From an uncultured Bacteroidia bacterium (GTDB taxonomy: Bacteria; Bacteroidota; Bacteroidia; Bacteroidales; UBA932): a stretch of DNA of 9,707 bases. The DNA is taken from the NCBI GenBank assembly GCA_902767355.1, contig CACXHG010000037.1, positions 1-9,707 on the forward strand. Reading direction: 5' to 3'. The position numbers were made by a program, and so were the translations under genes. Below are positions 1 through 5,598 of the stretch, piece by piece; the first letter of the stretch is position 1, and each line of letters opens with the position of its first letter. Below the pieces are notes generated by a model that was not told the DNA's origin, searched no databases, and saw only the letters and a program-made list of their open reading frames with translations.

Positions 1-1368
1 AAAGAGACCTGGGACTTTATTATGGAAGAGTTTGACCTGGCCGCTGCCGGCCTGCCGCAGATACGCACCGGAGCCGATGCACGCCGCGCCACAAAATATC
101 TGGCCCTGGCAATGAAGGCCCGCGCCGCCCTGTTTGCCGCCTCGATAGCCAAATACGGGGCTAAGGACGGGCTGGAGGGCGAAGCCGTGGAACTCGGGCT
201 GATACATATGAGTCCTTCCGATGCCAACGGCTACTATCTGCAGTGCATCAATGCCTGCAAAGAGATAATAGACAGCGGCCTGTTCGGTCTGTACAAACCG
301 ACGCCCGATACGCCCGAGGACGCGCAGAAAAACCTTATTACGCTTTTCAGCGACCCATCCGTCGCTCCCCAGGAGAATATGTTCATCTATTCCTACGGCG
401 ATGCCGAGGTTGTTGCCTGCCACAGCTATGAGTTCTGGTGCAACAGCAACCAGACACGACTGAGCGCCCCCCACTCCGGGCGTATGAACCCAGTCTTGGA
501 CCTTGTGGACGCCTACGAATACTACGCCTATCCGGGCCGCGACGGGACCATCATAACCCGCACCGACGGCAATGTGAGCGACTACGACGGTTTCAAAGCC
601 AGCCACGACTATCTGCACTTTGACACGCCGAGCCAGATTTTCGAAGGGAAGGATGCCCGGCTGTGGGCCACCTGCATACTGCCGGGAACGACTTTCCGCG
701 ACAAGACCATAACAATCCAGGCGGGTTATGTGGCACGCAACGGATCCGCCACCTACGAAGGCAGCAGCAACACCTCCATTACCGTAGGCGACAAGACCTA
801 CTACCAGTATGGCGCCTCCTCCAGCGACGATTATTCCGGCTTCGACCAGAGCCAGCACTTTGTGATGACACGCACCGGCTTCAGCTACAAGAAGTTTCTC
901 TCGACAAAAGATCTCAAAGAAAACGAGCTGGGCAAGAACACCAACTCCTACCCGATTATGCGATATGCCGAGGTATTGCTGAGCTACGCCGAAGCCGTGT
1001 TCGAGAGCGGCGAAGGCGATCCCGCCCTGGCCCGGCGCTGCCTGAACGCCACCAGGCGCAGGGCCGGACACACCACCGACATAGAGTTGACCAGCGACAA
1101 TATCCAGCGCGAGCGCAGGGTCGAACTCGCTTTCGAAAACGACCGTTTCTGGACGCTGATACGACGCAGGGAATTCCAGAAAGTCTTTGCCTCCGGCAGC
1201 CGCAAAGCCCTGGACCCGCTGCTCGATTTGCGGGTGAGTCCTCCAAAATACATTTTTGTGCGCAAGGTCGTGCTCAAAGAAGTTCCGCATACCTGGGAGA
1301 ACAAGAACTACTACCTCGCCATCCCGGGAACCGCCAGCAACGGCTGCATCCAGAACCCCCAATGGTAA
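1..1368 (+). CDS. SusD/RagB-like outer-membrane glycan-binding lipoprotein (5' end outside window)
   Basis: The reading frame is open from the first base, so the N-terminus, including the signal peptide, lies upstream; 455 residues are visible out of the roughly 500-600 usual for SusD proteins. Family hallmarks seen are EEFDLAAAGLP near the left edge, the helical stretch YAEVLLSYAEA (about bases 961-1000), a following LNATRRRAG (about 1042-1068), and ERRVELAFENDRFWTLIRR (1111-1167), the conserved segment near the end of SusD proteins. The protein ends QNPQW, close to the usual NP-aromatic terminus. SusD proteins sit on the outer face of the outer membrane, bind oligosaccharide and cap a SusC TonB-dependent transporter, whose gene would be expected just upstream. 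It begins the visible part of a PUL operon, 5 bases ahead of the DUF3823 lipoprotein. The bound glycan cannot be read from the sequence. Identification is very secure; specificity is unknown. Confidence 0.95.
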   Translation, partial: KETWDFIMEEFDLAAAGLPQIRTGADARRATKYLALAMKARAALFAASIAKYGAKDGLEGEAVELGLIHMSPSDANGYYLQCINACKEIIDSGLFGLYKPTPDTPEDAQKNLITLFSDPSVAPQENMFIYSYGDAEVVACHSYEFWCNSNQTRLSAPHSGRMNPVLDLVDAYEYYAYPGRDGTIITRTDGNVSDYDGFKASHDYLHFDTPSQIFEGKDARLWATCILPGTTFRDKTITIQAGYVARNGSATYEGSSNTSITVGDKTYYQYGASSSDDYSGFDQSQHFVMTRTGFSYKKFLSTKDLKENELGKNTNSYPIMRYAEVLLSYAEAVFESGEGDPALARRCLNATRRRAGHTTDIELTSDNIQRERRVELAFENDRFWTLIRRREFQKVFASGSRKALDPLLDLRVSPPKYIFVRKVVLKEVPHTWENKNYYLAIPGTASNGCIQNPQW

Positions 1369-1373
1369 AAGCT

Positions 1374-2594
1374 ATGAGACACACACTTGTAAATATTTTT
1401 GCATCAGCGGCGCTAGCGCTGCCGGCCCTCGCATCCTGCTCCCTGTTCCAGCTTGACACCTACCAGGAGCCCGACGCCACCCTCTATGGAAGCATAATAG
1501 ACGTTTTTACCGGAGAGCCTGTGCCCGGCGACATTGTGAGCGGAACCACCTTAAAGCTCATCGAACACGGCTACGCCGACCCTACCCCCACATATCTTGT
1601 GGTCATGAACGACGGCAGCTACCGCAACACCAGGCTTTACGAAGGCACTTACACCATACAGCCCGACAAGCGCAACTTCCTGCCCGTAGACGCACAGGAT
1701 ATTAAGATTGCCGGCCAGACACAGCTGGATTTCTATGTAACGCCATACATCCGCTTCCGCAATGTATCCATCACCAAGGAAGCCAACACCGTGCTGGCCA
1801 CCTTCAACCTGGAGCCCACCACGCTCGATGCGGTGGCGGAGATCGCCCTGTTTGCCAGCGACCAGGCCAGCGTCGGCAGCACTGTCAACTCCGTTTCGAA
1901 AATCAAAACCGTAGGCAGCGGCGTGCTGGCGTCAAGGCAGTTCAAGATAGGCATAGACGTGGCCGACAACAGCAGTTATTTTAAAGAAAACAAGGATTAT
2001 TATTTCAGGTTGGGTGCCCGGTCTTCTTATTCCGGCGCCCTCTACAATTATGCCCCGACCGTAAAAATCAATATCGGAGAATTTGTAGATGACACTTCCC
2101 GCCCAGGCGTTTTCTTTGACGAATGCGAAAGCCTTGACGGCTGGAAGAGTCAGGGAACGCTGGCTGTGGACACCTCCGACAAGACCCAGGGGAATGCCTG
2201 CCTGAGCACCACCGTGCCGAAGAACGCCCTGCTATTCTTTGAAAAGGCCCTGAGCACACCGGTAGATACCCAGGTAAGCCTGGAGGACGGCGTGCTGGCC
2301 TTTGACCTGTACGTTGCCGACCTGGACGCATTCGGCTGGGGGCTGGGCGATGCCCAGATAGAGATTACCAGCAGCGGCAAGGCCGACGTAGGCGAGCTGC
2401 ACTGGACCTTCCTGGCCGATGACCTCAAGCTCAGGCCTGGCTGGAACAACATCAGGCTTTCCATGGCCGGTGCGCGCAAAACAGGCGGGAACATCGACCT
2501 GACTGCGGTCAATTATTTCCGGCTATATCACACACGGCTCAACAGCGACGCTACACTAAAAATAGATAATATACGTTTCTATGAAGATTTCTAG
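1374..2594 (+). CDS. DUF3823-type PUL lipoprotein with C-terminal beta-sandwich-like module
   Basis: A 406-residue predicted lipoprotein. The signal peptide is hydrophobic at residues 6-20 and ends in a clean lipobox, LASC, with Cys22 as lipidation site. I chose ATG 1374 because it gives a compact signal peptide after the SusD stop; an in-frame ATG at 1362 would overlap that gene and add only four residues. Residues about 30-240 look like DUF3823: an N-terminal beta-fold (ATLYGSIIDVFTGEPVPG, then YEGTYTI) and a second domain with FRLGARSSYSGALYNYAP. DUF3823 proteins are typical partners of SusC/SusD pairs and are thought to help surface glycan binding. Residues about 245-406 form a separate segment (FFDECESLDGW ... 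LKIDNIRFYEDF) whose pattern resembles galactose-binding or laminin-G-type jelly-roll modules; that is inference from pattern only. The 3' end overlaps the next gene by 14 bases, suggesting coupled translation. The DUF3823 call is fairly sure; the C-terminal module is tentative. Confidence 0.85.
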   Translation: MRHTLVNIFASAALALPALASCSLFQLDTYQEPDATLYGSIIDVFTGEPVPGDIVSGTTLKLIEHGYADPTPTYLVVMNDGSYRNTRLYEGTYTIQPDKRNFLPVDAQDIKIAGQTQLDFYVTPYIRFRNVSITKEANTVLATFNLEPTTLDAVAEIALFASDQASVGSTVNSVSKIKTVGSGVLASRQFKIGIDVADNSSYFKENKDYYFRLGARSSYSGALYNYAPTVKINIGEFVDDTSRPGVFFDECESLDGWKSQGTLAVDTSDKTQGNACLSTTVPKNALLFFEKALSTPVDTQVSLEDGVLAFDLYVADLDAFGWGLGDAQIEITSSGKADVGELHWTFLADDLKLRPGWNNIRLSMAGARKTGGNIDLTAVNYFRLYHTRLNSDATLKIDNIRFYEDF

Positions 2595-4371
2595 AATGTT
2601 TCTGCTTTCTGCACTCATACTCTTGTCGGTTCAGTGCGACAAGATCAAGATGACGCCCGATCCCGAACCGGAGCAGGCGGCCCAAACCAGCGTTATCCCG
2701 CTGGCAGAAAACACCATATACACCTATGCCCTGTCCAACTCCCTCACTCCGGGATGCTACGACGAATGTGTGGCGGCCTCCACCCTGCAGGGCATATTCA
2801 ACCGCCAGGGACCGGTGGTGTACCTCTACGGAGCCAATACCAACAAGACGACCCGCTGGATAGAGATGTTTTCCAAGCCGGGAGGCTGGCTGGAAGGCAA
2901 GCAACAAGTTAAACTTGAGAGCTTCGGAGAGCTGCTGCGGCTTGGCAAAAATGTGCTCAAGGGAGTCATCATCTATGACCCGGACGTGCCGGCAACCATC
3001 AATGTCGCCACAACAGTTGCCGGCGTAGAAGATGGCATAGTATTCTCGCCCGAGCAGGCAGAAAAATATGCCGACGAGTATGGCCTGGCCATCTTGCACG
3101 ACTTCCGCGGCCAGTTCGACGGCAGCCTTAGCGGGAGCGCCAAAAACGACGCCTACCGCTGGGCCATAGATAATTATCTGGACAAGGGGCTCTGCAGCAC
3201 AACACAGTCTTTCCTTTACGAGGATTCCCGATACAACCGCCCCGTGGGCAACCTGGAATATACCTACTGCCGCGATTTTGCGGTCAAGGAGCGTGGCTTC
3301 GTATTCGACCTTTCGCCCTGGGAAGACGAAGCGCCCCGCGATGATGCGTCGCAGCCGCTGGGCACGGACAAGGCCACCTACATCCGTATTTTGGAATCTT
3401 ACCTTAGGCAGACAGCCGGGCAGCACATGACCTGTCTGAACGGCTTTTTCAGCAAGAAAAAGTATTCCGAAATAAGCGGCCTGGGCGGTGCCCATGGCCA
3501 GGTAGCCACAGAATGGGAATCTGTCTGGCTGGCATCTCCTTACAATGTTTATATGGACACCGGGCCAGGCGAGGTTTACAATATGTCATTCCATAGCAAT
3601 GCCCCTTTCAAGCCCATGAAGCAGGGACGGCCGCAATTGGGGCAGCCGCAGGATGGCAAAACCTATCTGCTGTTCCAACTGGCCGACTACGACGGTGCCG
3701 GCCCACTGTGGGAATATATGCTCAACGGCATCTGGAACGACGACAACCGCGGCTCCATTCCCGTAATCTGGGGCATAAACCCCAACTTGATAGACAAGCT
3801 GCCCGACATAATGCAGTACATCTGGTCTACCAAGACCGACGCCGACTGGTTCGGCGCCGATGCCAGCTGCGCCGGCTACATAAATCCCAACCGCATCCAA
3901 GAGCAATACCTGCCACTTTTTGTGGAGCACAACAAGAAGTACTACGATATGTGCGACATGAGCATCTCCCCAATGGTGCTGGACCAGAGCCAGCCCTCCG
4001 AGGCCGTAAAAAACGCCTTTATGGAGTTCTCGCCGGACGGTATGGCAACTATTGTGATGAATTATCACGGAGGCGGCACGAATCCCGTAAACCACGTATG
4101 GAACAATACCATGCCGGTCTTTAACCTCAACAATTCCGTATGCGGCATGGGCAATCAGCCAGAAGAACTGGCCGCAGGCATATCCAAGGTAATCTCAAAG
4201 ACTTCCAGCACGACCCCGCGCTACTATATGTTCCGCGTGATATGGGTCGGCCCCGGCAAAATCATAAACGCCGTGAACCAGCTCCGCACCCTGCGCCCCG
4301 ACCTGGACATAGAGGTCCTGGACCCCTACAACTTTTTCCACTATTTCAAGACAACTTATAATCAACAATAG
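2581..4371 (+). CDS. GxGYxYP-family putative glycoside hydrolase lipoprotein
   Basis: A 596-residue protein with an N-terminal export signal (MFLLSALILLSVQC, residues 6-19) and likely lipidation at Cys19, followed by an acidic and proline-rich linker (DPEPEQ). The body matches the GxGYxYP family, a PUL-associated group usually described as putative glycoside hydrolases without an established reaction. Recognisable features are an N-terminal domain with STLQGIFNRQGPVVYLYG (67-84), a central LADYDGAGPLWEYM (367-380), VIWGINPNL (395-403), and DADWFGADASCAGYINP (420-436) where the signature falls. In this protein the signature reads C-A-G-Y-I-N-P, so the first Gly and the second aromatic are replaced. 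It starts inside the DUF3823 gene in another frame and was probably made together with it. It is expected to be periplasmic or at the surface and to act on the glycan bound by the SusD protein. Enzyme activity is inferred, not shown. A long antisense reading frame over its first half is a base-composition shadow. Confidence 0.85.
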   Translation: MKISRMFLLSALILLSVQCDKIKMTPDPEPEQAAQTSVIPLAENTIYTYALSNSLTPGCYDECVAASTLQGIFNRQGPVVYLYGANTNKTTRWIEMFSKPGGWLEGKQQVKLESFGELLRLGKNVLKGVIIYDPDVPATINVATTVAGVEDGIVFSPEQAEKYADEYGLAILHDFRGQFDGSLSGSAKNDAYRWAIDNYLDKGLCSTTQSFLYEDSRYNRPVGNLEYTYCRDFAVKERGFVFDLSPWEDEAPRDDASQPLGTDKATYIRILESYLRQTAGQHMTCLNGFFSKKKYSEISGLGGAHGQVATEWESVWLASPYNVYMDTGPGEVYNMSFHSNAPFKPMKQGRPQLGQPQDGKTYLLFQLADYDGAGPLWEYMLNGIWNDDNRGSIPVIWGINPNLIDKLPDIMQYIWSTKTDADWFGADASCAGYINPNRIQEQYLPLFVEHNKKYYDMCDMSISPMVLDQSQPSEAVKNAFMEFSPDGMATIVMNYHGGGTNPVNHVWNNTMPVFNLNNSVCGMGNQPEELAAGISKVISKTSSTTPRYYMFRVIWVGPGKIINAVNQLRTLRPDLDIEVLDPYNFFHYFKTTYNQQ

Positions 4372-4379
4372 AGATAACT

Positions 4380-4472
4380 CTGAAAAATAATGTTTCTGCA
4401 CTGTTGCTTGCAGCACTTCTCTGCCTTTCGATGGCCGGATGCAAGCAGCCTGACAAGGTCACAGCGTTTTAA
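4380..4472 (+). pseudogene. 5' remnant of a PUL lipoprotein gene (signal peptide only)
   Basis: Eight bases after the GxGYxYP stop, a 30-codon frame reads (L/M)KNNVSALLLAALLCLSMAG, then Cys21 and KQPDKVTAF, then TAA. This is a complete Bacteroidota lipoprotein signal: a positive start, a hydrophobic core of about 14 residues and a lipobox ending MAGC. The mature protein is missing, as the frame stops nine residues after the cysteine. The first codon would be CTG (4380-4382); no ATG, GTG or TTG lies at a useful place, so the start codon has mutated too or a rare CTG start is used. The last 14 bases overlap the 3' end of the TSCPD gene on the other strand. I read it as the stump of the fourth gene of the PUL operon, cut by a rearrangement. 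The alternative is a genuine 30-residue lipopeptide, which I think less likely. What the full protein was cannot be said. Confidence 0.6.
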
Positions 4473-4746
4473 GTGCCCTTGCCAGCTGATCCGGGCAGCT
4501 GGTGCCGCGGCCTTTGCAGTCGATACCCTCCAGCAGCGCGATGACATCCCCGACCTTGCGGCCCTCGCAGAGCCGGGCCAGGCCTTTGGTATTGCCGTCG
4601 CAGCCCTTGACGATTTCCACCTTGCGGATGGTATCGCCTTCGGTTTCGAGATTGATGTTCACCGAGCAGGTCAGCCCGCAGGTAGCAAAGGAAGTGCTGC
4701 GTATGCCGCCGGAAGTCGTATCTGAGAGTTTGGTTACGTCGTACAT
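4459..4746 (-). CDS. TSCPD-domain protein (TIGR03905-like)
   Basis: A 95-residue cysteine-rich protein ending with the family signature GTSCPDQLARAL (residues 81-92). Other conserved pieces are CGLTCS (23-28), KGCDGNTKGL (47-56), a hydrophobic EGRKVGDVIALLEGIDC stretch (61-77) and six cysteines in all. The family is small and widespread in anaerobes and also occurs as the C-terminal part of some B12-dependent ribonucleotide reductases. Its role is not established; metal or nucleotide-reductase-linked functions have been suggested from the cysteines. Length is near the family norm, so the gene looks intact. The stop codon lies in sequence shared with the antisense lipoprotein remnant, so the last residues (KTL) may have been supplied by a junction. 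It starts 12 bases after the stop of the phoU remnant on the same strand, an operon-like spacing, but I see no promoter element directly in front of it. Domain call is secure; expression is uncertain. Confidence 0.88.
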   Translation of the reverse strand: MYDVTKLSDTTSGGIRSTSFATCGLTCSVNINLETEGDTIRKVEIVKGCDGNTKGLARLCEGRKVGDVIALLEGIDCKGRGTSCPDQLARALKTL

Positions 4747-4758
4747 ATAAGGGTATGT

Positions 4759-4935
4759 TTATTTGTTTTTACCGGCCTCCGGTTTCAGAGACTCGATGGA
4801 TTTTGCCATGTTTATCATGTGGTCGGCTATACGCTCGGCATAGTCGCCTATTCGCTCCAGGTCACGGATGGTCCGGAAGATACTACTGTTGCTATTTCCA
4901 TCGGCCCGTTTCCTTGCAATAATTGTTCCACCCAT
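4759..4935 (-). pseudogene. phoU: C-terminal remnant of PhoU-type phosphate regulator
   Basis: The minus strand reads up to 58 residues containing DLERIGDYAERIADHM, the helix signature of the PhoU C-terminal repeat, then MINMAKSIESLKPEAGKNK and a stop. Full PhoU is about 220 residues and controls the Pst phosphate transporter and the PhoR/PhoB system. Here three quarters of the gene are missing: upstream in the same frame the sequence meets a stop at 4969-4971, and the DNA there is the promoter zone of the flavin-reductase gene. A second frame at about 4910-4985 reads ADIFNRFVAHVGSWVEQLL, which could be the preceding PhoU helix after a frameshift, though this match is weak. The spacing in front of RDLERI also looks shorter than usual. 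Most likely a decayed 3' end left after loss of a pst-phoU operon. A real 58-residue protein starting at the ATG at 4935 is possible but less likely. Family assignment of the fragment is fairly sure. Confidence 0.65.
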
Positions 4936-4948
4936 GAGCCCACATGGG
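4931..4948. repeat. 18-base inverted repeat upstream of the flavin-reductase promoter
   Basis: CCCATG and CATGGG form perfect 6-base arms around a 6-base spacer. The right arm ends 10 bases before the putative -33 element of the next gene. Two arms of this size facing a promoter could be a regulator site, but such a short repeat also occurs by chance in GC-rich DNA. No second copy was noticed near the other promoters. Confidence 0.3.
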
Positions 4949-4958
4949 CCACAAACCG

Positions 4959-4990
4959 ATTGAAAATGTCAGCGGCAATGGCTATATTTG
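4959..4990 (+). promoter_or_regulatory. Bacteroidota-type promoter for the flavin-reductase-like gene
   Basis: TATATTTG at 4983-4990 fits the Bacteroidota -7 consensus TAnnTTTG exactly. ATTG at 4959-4962, three of four matching TTTG, precedes it by exactly 20 bases, the favoured spacing. Transcription would start near 4995-4998 and leave a leader of about 30 bases, AT-rich as usual, to ATG 5029. The match supports 5029 as the true start rather than more upstream in-frame codons. Confidence 0.65.
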
Positions 4991-5028
4991 TTGCAGATAA
5001 TCATTTAATAACCAATAACAGTTTCGAT

Positions 5029-5598
5029 ATGAAATCTTTAGGAGCAAAACCCTATCTTTTCCCCATGCCCACCTATATGATCGGCACCTACAATGAAGAC
5101 GGATCCGTGGATGTGATGATGATGGCCTGGGGCGGGATTGTGGACACCACCATGGTGGCCCTGAACCTCGAAGCCAGCCATAAGACAGTCAAGAACCTGC
5201 GCGAGCGCCAGGCCTTTACCCTGTCCATTCCCGGCACTGACACCCTGAAAGAATCCGATTACCTCGGAACCGCCAGCGGCAACAAATATCCCGACAAATT
5301 CGCGGTGAGCGGCCTGCACGCCATCAAGAGCGAGAACGTGGACGCCCCGGTGGTGACGGAATATCCCGTCACGCTGGAATGCAAGGTGACCGAGTTCCAG
5401 GACCAGCCTTACGGCCTGCGCGTGCTGGGAGAGATAATAAACGTCCTGGCAGACGAGAAGGTTCTGGACGAAAAAGGCAAGATCGACGCCGGGAAACTGA
5501 ACGCCTTCGCCTTCGACCAGATGCGCAACGACTACTATGCCATCGGCGAGAAGATAGGCACTGCCTGGCACGAAGGCCTGCCTCTGATGAAGAAATAA
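5029..5598 (+). CDS. Flavin reductase family protein (FMN-binding split barrel, flavoredoxin-like)
   Basis: A 189-residue protein of the flavin reductase / flavoredoxin group, which fold as FMN-binding split barrels and transfer electrons to or from FMN in the cytoplasm. Family signs are PMPTYMIGTYNEDG near the start (13-25), MMMAWGGIVD (30-39), a HKTVKNLRERQAFTLSIP stretch (51-68) and a GTASGNKYPDKF segment (80-91) in the usual FMN-contact region. It ends with YYAIGEKIGTAWHEG (169-183). Length is normal for the group. No transmembrane segment or signal peptide is seen. The frame is open further upstream, but ATG 5029 is preferred because homologues begin with a short MKSLG-type N-terminus and a promoter sits just in front. 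It is monocistronic: its stop is directly followed, with no spare base, by the stop of the convergent rsmF-like gene. The physiological electron partner cannot be inferred here. Confidence 0.9.
   Translation: MKSLGAKPYLFPMPTYMIGTYNEDGSVDVMMMAWGGIVDTTMVALNLEASHKTVKNLRERQAFTLSIPGTDTLKESDYLGTASGNKYPDKFAVSGLHAIKSENVDAPVVTEYPVTLECKVTEFQDQPYGLRVLGEIINVLADEKVLDEKGKIDAGKLNAFAFDQMRNDYYAIGEKIGTAWHEGLPLMKK

Noticed and set aside
663..1361. Long upstream extension of the DUF3823 reading frame, out of frame with the SusD gene
   Set aside because: It is a GC-driven shadow of SusD; its translation is Arg/Gln/His-rich and low in hydrophobic residues, and the true lipoprotein signal begins at 1374.
2551..3495. 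314-codon minus-strand open frame opposite the GxGYxYP gene
   Set aside because: No recognisable domain, and it lies entirely opposite a gene with clear homology; long antisense frames are common in GC-rich DNA.
4502..4750. 82-codon plus-strand frame opposite the TSCPD gene
   Set aside because: Low-complexity shadow of a gene with a clear family signature on the other strand.
4771..4783. Hairpin ACCGG-CCT-CCGGT considered as a terminator
   Set aside because: It lies in the phoU remnant, has a 5-base stem, and no T-tract follows it on either strand.
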